DNA from: Rhodococcus sp. UNC23MFCrub1.1
GTDB lineage: Bacteria > Actinomycetota > Actinomycetes > Mycobacteriales > Mycobacteriaceae
DNA: 64,000 bases
Assembly: GCF_000686025.1 (NCBI RefSeq)
Contig: NZ_JMLQ01000004.1
Span: 186,001-250,000, forward strand
Direction: 5' to 3'
Under the pieces are notes generated by a model, which was not told where the DNA came from, ran no database searches, and saw nothing but the letters and a program-made list of their open reading frames with translations. Positions 21,950 to 31,869 of the stretch are shown in pieces. How positions within the stretch are numbered: position 1 is the first letter of the stretch; every line of letters starts with the position of its first letter. Made by a program: the position numbers and the translations under genes.

Positions 21950-22765
21950 TCAGAAACCTCCGAAGTCGCCGCCGCCCCCGAAGTCGCCACCACCGCCGAA
22001 GTCGCCACCACCGCCGAAGTCGCCACCACCGAAGTCGCCCCCGGCATCGCCGCCCATGTCGCCGCCACCGTCACCCGTGTCGCCGCCCATGTCGCCGCCG
22101 TCGCTCATGTCGGTCCCGTCGCCCTCACCGCTGGCGAAGTTGTCCGCCCCGTAGCCCACGCCGGCCATCCCGGAGAACATCGCGGAGAACAGGAACATGG
22201 ATCCCATGCCCCACGCGCCGGCCACGAGGGCGGGCTTCCACCACGGCTCGGAGTACCAGCCCGCAGGGACGGGGCGACCCGCCACGCGTCCGCCGGGGTA
22301 GTAGTTCGGCGTCTTCTCGGACGGTCCGGGGCTCGCGGTCACGGCCCGACCCTCGTAGTCGACGGTGCGTTCCTCGGTGACCTCGCCCGCGGACTTCTGT
22401 CCGTCGATGGTGGGGACCTCGGGGCCGGGGTCCATGCCCATCGCCAGCCGGGCAGCGCGGATGTAGTAGAGCCCTTCCAGCGCAGTCTGTTTGGCCAGAC
22501 GCGCCTGGGTGGGGGACTGCGCCTGATCGATCTGTGAGCCCGCGGCCGTGTAGCGCTCGGACGCGTCGGCCAGAGCCTGCTTGGAGGCAGTGTCCGAGCC
22601 CACCAGGTTGTACACCTGGCCGCCGAGGCGCTCGATGGCCTGACGCGCGTCGGCCTTGGCGTCGTCGAGCGACTCGAGACTCCGTCGGCCGGACCTGCGC
22701 TGGGACACGACGACGACGCCGACGACCAGAGCCACGACGACGATGATCAGGAGCAGAGGTTCCAT
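21950..22765 (-). CDS. Membrane-anchored protein with Gly-Asp-Phe repeat tail
   Basis: The 271-residue protein has an N-terminal membrane helix (LLLIIVVVALVVGVVVV), a helical soluble region of about residues 25-130, a second hydrophobic segment (ALVAGAWGMGSMFLFSAMF, about 185-205) and a tail of GGGGDF units ending GGF. The tail is rich in Gly and Asp and looks disordered, as in some cytoplasmic-membrane proteins of the TPM/DUF1542-like group. I do not recognise a specific family. The ATG start is 6 nt from TACACT, so it is probably leaderless. It has no counterpart at this position in M. tuberculosis that I recall. Confidence 0.75.
   Translation of the reverse strand: MEPLLLIIVVVALVVGVVVVSQRRSGRRSLESLDDAKADARQAIERLGGQVYNLVGSDTASKQALADASERYTAAGSQIDQAQSPTQARLAKQTALEGLYYIRAARLAMGMDPGPEVPTIDGQKSAGEVTEERTVDYEGRAVTASPGPSEKTPNYYPGGRVAGRPVPAGWYSEPWWKPALVAGAWGMGSMFLFSAMFSGMAGVGYGADNFASGEGDGTDMSDGGDMGGDTGDGGGDMGGDAGGDFGGGDFGGGGDFGGGGDFGGGGDFGGF
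21956..22041 (-). repeat. 18-bp coding repeat (GGGGDF units)
   Basis: Five Asp-Phe codon pairs are spaced 18, 18, 18 and 15 bp apart, in near-identical DNA. They encode the C-terminal GGGGDF repeats of the membrane protein. Such repeats can change copy number by slippage. Confidence 0.8.
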
Positions 22766-22771
22766 GGTCCC

Positions 22772-22777
22772 AGTGTA
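22772..22777 (-). promoter_or_regulatory. -10 hexamer TACACT of the Gly-rich protein gene
   Basis: TACACT on the minus strand is followed by 6 nt and the ATG start, with no ribosome-binding site. Confidence 0.5.
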
Positions 22778-22802
22778 CGGAGAGTCCGGTTCCGGTCGCG
22801 GA

Positions 22803-23819
22803 TCACGACGCGGGGCGCAGCGACTCCCGGCCGTTGCTCCACGCGTCCATGAGATGGTCCGCCAGGACGTTCTCGACATGGTCGATGGCGCGCATCCCGA
22901 AGACGACGTCCGCCTCGAGTTCCGGTTCGCGCGCGACGAGGTCGCCCACCACGTCGTGTCGCATGACCTGCTCGTGCACCGCGTCCGCCTCGACGTGCTC
23001 GGCGTAGAACGCGACACACTCGGCCGGGAACTCCAACCGCTGCAACGCTTTCACCAGCCGCTGCGATCCGGGTGAGGAGGTGATCTCGGTCGCGGCGAGG
23101 TGTCCGACGGCGGCACCCCGCAGCGATCGGTGCAGACCGAACATCGACATCAGGTTGACCGGTGCGAGGGTCGGTGCACCCACCCGGTCGAGGTAACCGA
23201 GGTAGGTCGCGTCGAGTCCCGCCGCTGCCAGGAGGTCGCGAAAGAGGTTCTGGTGCATCCGGCTTCCGCGCCCGCCGCCGAATTCGTCGAACTCGACGGC
23301 GACGTAGGAGGCCTTGGCCTGACCCTGCAGCCGCGGGATCGTCCACGCGTGGGGGTCGGCCTCCTTGAGGTGGTACAGCGACCGGTGCGCGAGGTACTCC
23401 CGCATCTGCTCGGCGGTGCCGGTGTCGCGGAGGTGGAAGGACGGGCCGGACCCGTCGACGTGCTCCGTCGACAACAGGTCCATCTCGTCGGCCGCCGAGC
23501 CGCCCACCGTCACGTGCGCACGGACGTCGGCGAGGAATGCGCTCTCCATCTCGGCACGCAGACGCAGGAGGTCGGGATTCCACTCCCAGGCGTCGTCCAC
23601 ACCGGGGAGCCCGCGGTAGTGCAGTTCGTAGCAGAGGTACAACGCGAGATGAAGGTCGTCGCCGTAGGGATCGGCGTCCGTGAGGGGGGCGACGACGCTG
23701 CCCGCGTCCGACGGGGACTGCACGAGTGTGGACAGGACGGCGGAGGACAGCGGCCCACGCGCCGTCGGCAGCGCGGCTGCGGTCGGCGGGGTCGAGGTGG
23801 TCGGGGTGTCGTTCAGCAT
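22803..23819 (-). CDS. Iron-containing redox enzyme, heme-oxygenase-like diiron (HDO) superfamily
   Basis: The 338-residue protein belongs to the heme-oxygenase-like fold that binds two irons instead of heme. Candidate metal ligands are in the helices EFDEFGGGRGSRMHQ (about residues 180-195) and EHVEADAVHEQVM (about 275-290). Known members oxidise amino acids, fatty acids or small nitrogen compounds; the substrate here cannot be told. The ATG at 23819 was chosen because GAGG lies 8 nt upstream; a GTG at 23828 would abut that site. It lies 18 bp downstream of the EAL gene on the same strand and is probably cotranscribed with it. Confidence 0.75.
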   Translation of the reverse strand: MLNDTPTTSTPPTAAALPTARGPLSSAVLSTLVQSPSDAGSVVAPLTDADPYGDDLHLALYLCYELHYRGLPGVDDAWEWNPDLLRLRAEMESAFLADVRAHVTVGGSAADEMDLLSTEHVDGSGPSFHLRDTGTAEQMREYLAHRSLYHLKEADPHAWTIPRLQGQAKASYVAVEFDEFGGGRGSRMHQNLFRDLLAAAGLDATYLGYLDRVGAPTLAPVNLMSMFGLHRSLRGAAVGHLAATEITSSPGSQRLVKALQRLEFPAECVAFYAEHVEADAVHEQVMRHDVVGDLVAREPELEADVVFGMRAIDHVENVLADHLMDAWSNGRESLRPAS

Positions 23820-23837
23820 CGCGGTCACCTCGTCCGA

Positions 23838-25238
23838 CTACCCGTTTCGACCGTGTCCGAACATGCGCGGCGGTCGCTGGGGTCCGAAGACGGGCAGCGG
23901 ACCCGATCCGGGTTCGGTCGGTACGGGCGTGGTGCGGCGGAGCAACAGGGTGGCCGCGTCGAGCACCAGTTCGCGGTCGTACGTCAGGCGGTAGTCGAAC
24001 ACCGGGTCCGACTCGGTCGATCCGTCGCCGTCCGTTTCGGCTCCGATGACGGCGGCGGTGAAGTGCGGGCTCACGACGATCACCGACAGTTCCCGCAACA
24101 GCGGGTCCGCGGCGGGCAGCCTCATGGTGTGCAGGCCGGGCACCGGCGGTGTGGTCGCGGCGCCGCCTCGTCCGAACAGGGCGACGAGCGTCCCAGACGC
24201 GGCGAGGTGCGCGGCCTGATGCATCTGCTCGGCGGACACCTCGAACGAGTGCGGAACCGTGGCCAGCACGATGGTCGACGGTCCGGTGGCCGCCGCGTGG
24301 AGCGCGAACTGGTCGATGATCGTGGAGAGCAGGGACAGACGCCCGCGGCGGATGCCACCGGTGGCCGCGGCGAGTGCGAAGGGCGTCGGCGCGGACGGCA
24401 TGCGGTGGGTGAGCCCGACGGCGAAGGGGGAGTCCGACGGCAGGTCGGCGGCGGTCGGGCCGGCGTGTGGCTCACGGCGCGGCAGCGGAGCGGGCGTGCC
24501 GAAGAGCCAGCCCTGGCCGAGAGCAGCGCCCATCTCACGCGCGAGATGGAGGTGTTCCTCGGTCTCGATGCCCTCGGCGAGGACCACCGCGCCCGTGCGG
24601 TCGGACTCCGCCGAGACCGCCGCGAGCACCCGCGCGGTGTCCGCCGTCGCCCGCTGCTGGGTGAACGTCATGTCCAGCTTGATGATGTCGGGCCGCAGGA
24701 ACGGCAGCAGGGCCAGGCTCGCCGTCTCGGCTCCCATGTCGTCCACCGCCACGAGCCACCGTCGGTCGCGCACTCGTTCCACTGCCTCGAGCAGCGATGC
24801 GGGGTCGGCGAGCAGGTCACGTTCGGTGATCTCCACGACCACCGACAGTCGCGACGCCTCGGCGAGCAGAGCGGCCACCCCCGCGGGAGGCGCGAGGTTC
24901 ATCGCGCTGGGTTCCATGTTGACGAACAACTGCAACCCGGTCGGCAGATTGGCCTCCAGCGCCCCCCGGAGCGCACTGACGCGGCACATCCAGTCCAGCT
25001 GACCGACGGTCCCGTGCGCACGCGCCGACTCGAACAGTGCAGCGGGTGACTCCCAGGGTGTGCCGACGGGGCCGCGGGCGAGGGCCTCGTAGCCGACCAG
25101 CGCGCGCGTCGAGAGGTCGACGACGGGTTGGTAGAGGGAGTGGACCGTCAGGCCTGCGGGGATCTCTTCCACGCCCGGTCCTCTCGTCGGCGGACCGAGT
25201 CCGCGTGCCTGCAGCATCTGAAACAGTAGGCCGATCAC
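23838..25238 (-). CDS. Cyclic di-GMP phosphodiesterase, EAL domain with C-terminal DICT domain
   Basis: The 466-residue protein has an EAL domain at about residues 25-265. The catalytic set looks complete: YEALARG, NMEPSA, VEITERD, VDDMGAE, DIIKLDM and EGIETEEH, followed by QGWLFG. The C-terminal part (about 275-410) resembles the DICT sensory domain found on such enzymes. It should cut cyclic di-GMP to pGpG in the cytoplasm. The N-terminus is short with no membrane helix. The GTG at 25238 is taken as the start; Met8 is an alternative. No diguanylate cyclase gene is in the window. Confidence 0.85.
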   Translation of the reverse strand: MIGLLFQMLQARGLGPPTRGPGVEEIPAGLTVHSLYQPVVDLSTRALVGYEALARGPVGTPWESPAALFESARAHGTVGQLDWMCRVSALRGALEANLPTGLQLFVNMEPSAMNLAPPAGVAALLAEASRLSVVVEITERDLLADPASLLEAVERVRDRRWLVAVDDMGAETASLALLPFLRPDIIKLDMTFTQQRATADTARVLAAVSAESDRTGAVVLAEGIETEEHLHLAREMGAALGQGWLFGTPAPLPRREPHAGPTAADLPSDSPFAVGLTHRMPSAPTPFALAAATGGIRRGRLSLLSTIIDQFALHAAATGPSTIVLATVPHSFEVSAEQMHQAAHLAASGTLVALFGRGGAATTPPVPGLHTMRLPAADPLLRELSVIVVSPHFTAAVIGAETDGDGSTESDPVFDYRLTYDRELVLDAATLLLRRTTPVPTEPGSGPLPVFGPQRPPRMFGHGRNG

Positions 25239-25260
25239 CCCTCGCGAGGGCGAGGAAGGA

Positions 25261-26094
25261 TCAGACGGGCGACGGCACGACGGTGACAGGGACGTCCACC
25301 GAGTGCATCACGGCTCGGCTGGTCGATCCCAGCAGGAGCGAGGTGAATCCACCCCGCCCGCGGCGACCCACGACGACGAGGTCCGCCTCGGCCGATCTGG
25401 CCACGAGTTCCCGCACCGGCCGGTCCTGGACCACCACGCGCTCCACCTCGACGTCGGGGTAGTCCTGCGACCACCCGGCCATCGTCTCCGCGAGGACGGC
25501 CTCCTCGTCCTCGGCAGACCGACCGCGGCCGCCGGGAACGTCGATGTCGCTCCACGCGTGCACGGCGATCAGCGATGCCCCGCGTGACGAGGCGATCTCG
25601 AACGCCCAGCGGACGGCGGGCACGCTGTTGTCCGTGCCGTCGACGCCGACGACGACGGCGTGTCCCGTGCCCTCGTTCGGCGGCGTGTCCAGAGGCACCA
25701 CGGTGACGGCGCACGAGGCGTGTGTCGACACCGCCGTGCTCACCGACGCGGAGAGTCCTCCGGTGAACTCGCCGAGCCCCCGCGTCCCCACGACGATCAT
25801 CGCGGCGTCCGTCGATCGTTCGACCAGTACTCCGGCGGGGGTGCCGTGGTGGGTCTCGGTGGAGACCGACACGTCGGCCGCCACGGCCCGCGCCGCGTCC
25901 ACTCCGTCGGCGAGAATGCGGTCGAGTGCACTCGCTGCAGTGCCGTCGACGTCCGCGAAGGCCGGCGCGGACACCGCCGTGACCAGCACGAGGGGCAGGC
26001 CGCGAGCGGTGCAGAGCCGCGTGGCCCATCGCACGGCCGCGAGCGCTGCGGACGATCCGTCGACTCCGACGACGACGGGGTGGGACACGGGCAT
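25261..26094 (-). CDS. Universal stress protein, tandem UspA domains
   Basis: The 277-residue protein has two UspA repeats, about residues 1-140 and 145-277. Both start with a VVVGVDGS/T strand-loop and end with the ATP-binding signature (VGTRGLGEFTGGLSASVSTAVS and VGRRGRGGFTSLLLGSTSRAVM). The Gx2Gx9GS pattern in the second repeat suggests ATP binding. Such proteins are abundant in actinobacteria in dormancy or stress. GGAGG lies 5 nt before the ATG. It is upstream of the EAL gene by 22 bp and divergent from the STAS gene. Confidence 0.88.
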   Translation of the reverse strand: MPVSHPVVVGVDGSSAALAAVRWATRLCTARGLPLVLVTAVSAPAFADVDGTAASALDRILADGVDAARAVAADVSVSTETHHGTPAGVLVERSTDAAMIVVGTRGLGEFTGGLSASVSTAVSTHASCAVTVVPLDTPPNEGTGHAVVVGVDGTDNSVPAVRWAFEIASSRGASLIAVHAWSDIDVPGGRGRSAEDEEAVLAETMAGWSQDYPDVEVERVVVQDRPVRELVARSAEADLVVVGRRGRGGFTSLLLGSTSRAVMHSVDVPVTVVPSPV

Positions 26095-26323
26095 GCAGGC
26101 CTCCAGCGGTTCGAACGGACGGTGCCGAGATGACCACAGTGTTCCCGACGCGAGGCGATGTCATGCCCGGAACAGGCAGTTGAGTGTGCAACGGCGTTAT
26201 CTCGATGTGCTGTGAACGTTACCGGATCGTGATGCTCTGCACGCAGCCTCGTCACTCTGGCGGGCGAATCTAAGGCAGACGCCGAGGAACGAGATCGACG
26301 CACACGAACCGGGAGACACAGAA

Positions 26324-26740
26324 ATGACCGCACACGGACTCGACACCCACTTCTCTTTCGACGCTGCCGATCTCACCGTCCTCGAATACGAACGCGGCGA
26401 CGTCGCCGTGGTGTCGGTCGGCGGCGAGATCGACATGAGCACCACGCCCGAACTCCGCGAGGTCCTGGCACGCGTGGCCGCTCGCGGCCACGAGGACGTG
26501 GTTCTCGACCTGTCGGACGTCACCTTCCTGGGCAGCGCCGGCGCCGTCCTTCTCCTCGGCGCGGCGTCCTCGCTGTCGGTCCGTCCGATGGTGCTGGTGG
26601 CCACCGACCCCGCAGTGCGGCGCCCGCTCGAGCTCCTCGGCGTCTGCTCGCCGATCACCGTGTGCGGAAGCATCTTCGAGGCAGTGTCGCTGGTCACCTC
26701 GGCGCGCGACGGCGCCGGAGTCCTGTCCGACGCCGGCTGA
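26324..26740 (+). CDS. STAS-domain anti-sigma factor antagonist
   Basis: The 138-residue protein is a SpoIIAA-like STAS domain: VAVVSVGGEIDMSTTPELREVL, then VVLDLSDVTFLGSAGAVLLL. The serine near residue 70 in FLGSAG is in the position that is phosphorylated by anti-sigma kinases in this family. It would bind and sequester an anti-sigma factor when unphosphorylated. No sigma factor or kinase gene lies beside it, so its partner is elsewhere. GGGAG precedes the ATG at usable spacing. It is divergent from the universal stress protein gene across 229 bp. Confidence 0.85.
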   Translation: MTAHGLDTHFSFDAADLTVLEYERGDVAVVSVGGEIDMSTTPELREVLARVAARGHEDVVLDLSDVTFLGSAGAVLLLGAASSLSVRPMVLVATDPAVRRPLELLGVCSPITVCGSIFEAVSLVTSARDGAGVLSDAG

Positions 26741-26752
26741 CCCCCGAACACA

Positions 26753-26789
26753 CGAGAGCCCCCCGATTCGGTGAATCGGGGGGCTCTCG
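26753..26789. terminator. Strong terminator after the STAS gene
   Basis: CGAGAGCCCCCCGATTC and its exact complement form a 17-bp stem with a 3-nt loop. It lies between the STAS gene and the 3' end of the tRNA-Gly gene, which points towards it, and can serve both. Confidence 0.85.
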
Positions 26790-26795
26790 CGTTCG

Positions 26796-26869
26796 TGGAG
26801 CGGGCGACGGGAATCGAACCCGCGTAATCAGTTTGGAAGACTGAGGCTCTACCATTGAGCTACGCCCGC
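26796..26869 (-). tRNA. tRNA-Gly (anticodon TCC), CCA encoded
   Basis: The acceptor stem GCGGGCG/CGCCCGC, D arm, anticodon loop CTTCCAA with anticodon TCC, and the T arm GCGGG-TTCGATT-CCCGT are all clear. The discriminator is T and the DNA encodes the 3' CCA. Confidence 0.95.
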
Positions 26870-27061
26870 ATGCCTGCGGCGGTGCTGGGATCGCCAGCTC
26901 CTGCCGCCTGCGTTGAGGAACTGTACCGAACGTCGCGCGCGATCGAGAAATCGGCCCGCCGTCGGCGCCTCCGCGGTACCGCCGTAGGATCGTCGGCGCA
27001 CGTCGCTGTGGCCTTGCCGGTGCGAATCGCCACGATCGAGGGTGACGGCGTGCACGAGGAA

Positions 27062-27135
27062 CGGGATGTGGCGCAGCTTGGTAGCGCATCCGCTTTGGGA
27101 GCGGAGGGTCGCAGGTTCGAATCCTGTCATCCCGA
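27062..27135 (+). tRNA. tRNA-Pro (anticodon TGG)
   Basis: Acceptor stem CGGGATG/CATCCCG, anticodon stem TCCGC/GCGGA with loop TTTGGGA (anticodon TGG), and T arm CAGG-TTCGAAT-CCTG are visible. The discriminator is A. CCA is not encoded (CAG follows), unlike the neighbouring tRNA-Gly. Confidence 0.95.
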
Positions 27136-27250
27136 CAGACGTCGGTCGCCGCGATCGAATGGTCCAGATCCACCTTCCCACCGGAACCACCCCGCACCAC
27201 CACAGTCCGACAACGAATCACTGCAGTCGAGCAGATGAAGGAGCACGTTC

Positions 27251-28669
27251 GTGAAGAGCACTGTCGAGCAGCTGAGCCCGACGCGAGTCCGTATCAACGT
27301 CGAGGTGCCCTTCGAGGAGCTGAAGCCTGATTTCGACCGCGCCTACAAGACGCTCGCGCAGCAGATCCGCCTGCCCGGGTTCCGGCCCGGCAAGGCGCCC
27401 GCGAAGCTTCTCGAGGCACGCGTCGGCCGCGCGAACGTCCTGAACCAGGTGGTCAACGACGCGTTGCCCGCCAAGTACAACGACGCGCTCAGCTCGACCG
27501 AGCTGAAGCCCCTCGGCCAGCCGGACATCGAGATCACCAAGCTCGAGGACGGCGAGGAGATCGTCTTCACCGCCGAGGTCGACGTGCGTCCCGAGATCAC
27601 GCTGCCCGACTTCTCGAGCGTCACCGTCACCGTCGACCCGGTCGAGATCACCGACGAGGCCGTCGACGAGCAGCTGCTCTCGCTGCGTCAGCGTTTCGGC
27701 ACCCTCACCGGTGTCGAGCGCGCTGCGCAGACCGGCGACTTCGTCTCCATCGACCTGTCGGCCACGGTCGACGGCGAGGACGTCGCGGAGGCCTCGACCG
27801 AGGGCCTGTCCCACGAGGTCGGCTCCGGCCAGCTCATCGAGGGTCTCGACGACGCGATCGTCGGCCTGTCCGTGGGTGACTCCAAGGAGTTCCCGACGAC
27901 GCTGCTCGCCGGTGAGCACGCCGGCCGGGAAGCGCAGGTCACCGTCACGGTGAAGTCGGTGAAGGAGCGCGAGCTGCCCGAGCCCGACGACGAGTTCGCC
28001 CAGCTGGCGAGCCAGTTCGACACGTTCGACGAACTGATGGCCGATCTGCGCGAGCGCGTGGCCCGCGTCAAGAAGGTCGAGCAGGCCGGACAGATCCGCG
28101 ACAAGGTGCTCGAGGCTCTGCTCGAGTCCGTCGAGGTCCCGGTTCCCGAGGCCTTCGTCAAGGCCGAGGTCGATTCCGCGCTGCACGACGCGATCCATCC
28201 GCTCGACCACGACGAGGACAAGCTCGCGCAGCAGCTCGAGGCCGCAGGCTCCTCGCGCGAGGAGTTCGACACGAACGCGCGTGAGAGTGCCGAGAAGTCC
28301 GTGCGCACCCAGCTGTTGCTCGACACCATCGCCGACGCCGAGTCGGTCCAGGTCGGACAGGAAGAGCTGACCCAGAACATCGTCTTCCAGGCGCAGCGGT
28401 ACGGCATCGCACCGGAGGAGTTCATCCAGCAGGTGCAGCAGGCCAACCAGCTGCCCGCACTGTTCGCCGACATCCGACGCAGCAAGGCACTCGCCGCGAT
28501 CGTCGATCGCGTCTCCGTGACCGACACCGCCGGTGCGAGCGTCGACACCAAGGAGCTCTTCGGAGATCCCGAGGACGAGGCCACCGACGAGACCGAGTCG
28601 ACGGAGATCGAGTCGTCCACGGACGAGTCGGCTGCGGACGATTCGTCTGCGGGCGAACAGCAGAAGTAA
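27251..28669 (+). CDS. tig: Trigger factor, ribosome-associated chaperone and prolyl isomerase
   Basis: The 472-residue protein has the N-terminal ribosome-binding domain ([14 protein letters not shown] carries the signature loop), an FKBP-like isomerase domain at about 150-245 ([15 protein letters not shown]) and the helical C-terminal chaperone arms. The end is an acidic Ser/Thr/Asp/Glu-rich tail. It binds nascent chains at the ribosome exit. AAGGAG lies 8 nt before the GTG start. It is followed by a hairpin terminator and then clpP1, the order seen across actinobacteria. Confidence 0.95.
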   Translation: MKSTVEQLSPTRVRINVEVPFEELKPDFDRAYKTLAQQIRLPGFRPGKAPAKLLEARVGRANVLNQVVNDALPAKYNDALSSTELKPLGQPDIEITKLEDGEEIVFTAEVDVRPEITLPDFSSVTVTVDPVEITDEAVDEQLLSLRQRFGTLTGVERAAQTGDFVSIDLSATVDGEDVAEASTEGLSHEVGSGQLIEGLDDAIVGLSVGDSKEFPTTLLAGEHAGREAQVTVTVKSVKERELPEPDDEFAQLASQFDTFDELMADLRERVARVKKVEQAGQIRDKVLEALLESVEVPVPEAFVKAEVDSALHDAIHPLDHDEDKLAQQLEAAGSSREEFDTNARESAEKSVRTQLLLDTIADAESVQVGQEELTQNIVFQAQRYGIAPEEFIQQVQQANQLPALFADIRRSKALAAIVDRVSVTDTAGASVDTKELFGDPEDEATDETESTEIESSTDESAADDSSAGEQQK

Positions 28670-28680
28670 CGCTCACAGCG
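28670..28680 (+). promoter_or_regulatory. ClgR-like site 1 (CGC-TCACA-GCG)
   Basis: CGCTCACAGCG followed by AAC fits the ClgR core CGC-Y-N-A-N-R-GCG that I recall for corynebacteria. It starts on the base after the tig stop codon. It lies upstream of the tig terminator, so its role is less certain than that of site 2. Confidence 0.4.
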
Positions 28681-28683
28681 AAC

Positions 28684-28715
28684 GACGGCGGTTCCGGGAC
28701 TCCGGGGCCGCCGTC
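28684..28715 (+). terminator. Terminator of tig
   Basis: GACGGCGG (28684-28691) and CCGCCGTC (28708-28715) form an 8-bp stem extended by inner C-G pairs. CTTCGTT follows. It lies 15 bp after the tig stop. Confidence 0.6.
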
Positions 28716-28770
28716 CTTCGTTAGTGTCGGTGACAGAGAACGTGAGCGTTCCGTCCACAGGGAATGTTCG

Positions 28771-28781
28771 CGCTCACGGCG
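28771..28781 (+). promoter_or_regulatory. ClgR-like site 2 (CGC-TCACG-GCG)
   Basis: CGCTCACGGCG again fits the CGC-Y-N-A-N-R-GCG core, 101 bp from site 1 and 48 bp before the clpP1 GTG. In corynebacteria, streptomycetes and mycobacteria the ClgR regulator activates clpP1P2 from such sites. Confidence 0.5.
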
Positions 28782-28829
28782 AGAAACTCGTTCAGGCGAG
28801 ACCACATCGAGCACGAGAAGGCAGGTACC

Positions 28830-29507
28830 GTGACCACCACGAACCCGGCGACCAACACCGACCAGGCAGGGCCGTCCCGTCAGGCAGGGTCGATCGTGAC
28901 CGCTCCGGCCATGACGTCCGCGACCGCCGGACTCAACCTCAGCGACTCCGTCTACGAGCGTCTGCTCCGTGAGCGCATCATCTTCCTCGGCACACAGGTC
29001 GACGACGACATCGCGAACAAGCTGTGCGCCCAGATCCTGCTGCTCTCGGCAGAGGACCCCACTCGCGACATCGCGCTCTACATCAACTCGCCCGGCGGTT
29101 CCGTCTCGGCCGGCATGGCGATCTACGACACGATGAACTTCGCCGAGTGCGACGTCGCGACCTACGCGATGGGCCTGGCGGCGTCGATGGGCCAGTTCCT
29201 GCTCACCGCCGGGACCAAGGGCAAGCGCTACGCCCTGCCGCACGCCCGCATCATGATGCACCAGCCGTCCGCCGGAATCGGTGGCAGCGCGGCGGACATC
29301 GCCATCATGGCCGAGCAGTTCGCCCTCACCAAGCGCGAGATGGCCGAACTGATCGCACAGCACACCGGCCAGTCGTTCGAGCAGGTCACCGAGGACTCCG
29401 ACCGCGACCGGTGGTTCACGGCGCAGCAGGCCCTCGAGTACGGCATGGTCGATCACGTCATCACACGCGCCGAGCAGGCCGGCGGCACCAGCGGAGCCGA
29501 CAACTGA
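28830..29507 (+). CDS. clpP1: ATP-dependent Clp protease proteolytic subunit 1
   Basis: The protein has the ClpP fold with catalytic Ser in GLAASMGQ, His in [10 protein letters not shown] and Asp in the DSDRDR region. It forms mixed ClpP1P2 tetradecamers and degrades unfolded proteins delivered by ClpX or ClpC1. The start is uncertain: GTG at 28830 follows GAAGG and gives 225 residues with a long N-terminus, while ATG at 28911 gives about 198 residues, closer to the 200-residue mycobacterial protein, but has no ribosome-binding site. The N-terminus is processed in mycobacteria, so both are possible. Confidence 0.92.
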   Translation: MTTTNPATNTDQAGPSRQAGSIVTAPAMTSATAGLNLSDSVYERLLRERIIFLGTQVDDDIANKLCAQILLLSAEDPTRDIALYINSPGGSVSAGMAIYDTMNFAECDVATYAMGLAASMGQFLLTAGTKGKRYALPHARIMMHQPSAGIGGSAADIAIMAEQFALTKREMAELIAQHTGQSFEQVTEDSDRDRWFTAQQALEYGMVDHVITRAEQAGGTSGADN

Positions 29508-29586
29508 TCGGACCGGACAGCGCAGTGCGCGACGCGCTCGCTCCTGTCGGTCGTCCGATCTCTTCACCCACACCCTTGGAGTACTG

Positions 29587-30252
29587 ATGTCCCAGCTCTT
29601 CGATCCCCGTTCTCTCCCCGGCTCCAGCTCGCCCGCCGGGCCCGATTCCCGCTACATCCTCCCGTCCTTCGTCGAACACTCCAGCTACGGCGTCAAGGAG
29701 TCGAACCCGTACAACAAGCTCTTCGAGGAGCGCATCATCTTCCTCGGCGTGCAGGTCGACGACGCCTCGGCGAACGACATCATGGCGCAGCTGCTCGTGC
29801 TCGAGGGTCTCGATCCCGACCGCGACATCACGATGTACATCAACTCGCCCGGTGGCTCGTTCACGTCGCTGATGGCGATCTACGACACGATGCAGTACGT
29901 GCGCGCCGATGTCGCGACCGTCTGCCTCGGTCAGGCCGCGTCGGCCGCCGCCGTGCTGCTCGCAGCGGGTGCCCCCGGCAAGCGTGCGGCACTACCGAAC
30001 GCTCGCGTCCTCATCCACCAGCCGTCCACCGGCGGTGTGCAGGGCCAGGTGTCGGACCTCGAGATCCAGGCTCGGGAGATCGAGCGCATGCGTCGTCTGA
30101 TGGAGACCACCCTCGGTCGCCACACCGGCAAGGACGCCGACGTCATCCGCAAGGACACCGATCGCGACAAGATCCTCACGGCCGAGGAGGCCAAGGACTA
30201 CGGGATCATCGACACCGTCTTCGAGTACCGCAAGCTCTCCGCACGCAAGTGA
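29587..30252 (+). CDS. clpP2: ATP-dependent Clp protease proteolytic subunit 2
   Basis: The 221-residue second ClpP has the catalytic Ser in [12 protein letters not shown], His in [11 protein letters not shown] and Asp in KDTDRDK. It partners ClpP1, and in mycobacteria docks the ATPase through the ClpP2 ring. GGAG stands 7-8 nt before the ATG. The 79-bp gap after clpP1 has no terminator-like hairpin, so the two are cotranscribed. Confidence 0.94.
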   Translation: MSQLFDPRSLPGSSSPAGPDSRYILPSFVEHSSYGVKESNPYNKLFEERIIFLGVQVDDASANDIMAQLLVLEGLDPDRDITMYINSPGGSFTSLMAIYDTMQYVRADVATVCLGQAASAAAVLLAAGAPGKRAALPNARVLIHQPSTGGVQGQVSDLEIQAREIERMRRLMETTLGRHTGKDADVIRKDTDRDKILTAEEAKDYGIIDTVFEYRKLSARK

Positions 30253-30477
30253 CGCCGGCCGGCCGGAGGCCGCTCCCGACACGCCCGGACGACGGGTCGT
30301 GGATGGGTGGCTCCGGCCGGTTCCGAGCCCCCGGACTGCATCGATTCACCCACGTCCGAGGGGGTGCGACGCCGCTCCGACATGCCTGCTCGGGTTGCGT
30401 CAGAAGTCGACCTCCGACCGCGAAGGCGGGTACGGTCGCACGCAGAGATTCTCTTTCACTAGTGAGGACTAACGCTC

Positions 30478-31758
<1,281 letters not shown>

Positions 31759-31773
31759 CCCCCTCAGTTCGAT

Positions 31774-31810
31774 CGAGAGCCCCGACGACCGCTGGTCGCC
31801 GGGGTTCTCG
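31774..31810 (+). terminator. Terminator after clpX
   Basis: CGAGAGCCCCGACGACC and GGTCGCCGGGGTTCTCG pair over 17 positions with one G-T pair and one mismatch around a GCT loop. The left arm is also complementary to the repeats that follow. Confidence 0.75.
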
Positions 31811-31812
31811 TG

Positions 31813-31868
31813 CGTCGGGGCTCTGGAGCGTCGGGGCTCTGGAACGTCGGGGCTCTGGAACGTCGGGG
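31813..31868 (+). repeat. 16-bp tandem repeat, 3.5 copies
   Basis: CGTCGGGGCTCTGGAA is repeated at 31813, 31829 and 31845, with a half copy at 31861; one base differs in the first copy. Each copy contains CGTCGGGGCTCT, complementary to the left arm of the clpX terminator. It lies just upstream of the SelW-like gene promoter. Confidence 0.85.
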
Positions 31869-31869
31869 G

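Noticed and set aside
21956..22041. Possible CRISPR-like repeats
   Set aside because: The units are directly adjacent coding repeats without spacers and lie inside a gene frame.
31813..31868. Possible CRISPR-like or origin repeats
   Set aside because: The 16-bp units are back to back with no spacers and derive from the neighbouring terminator arm.
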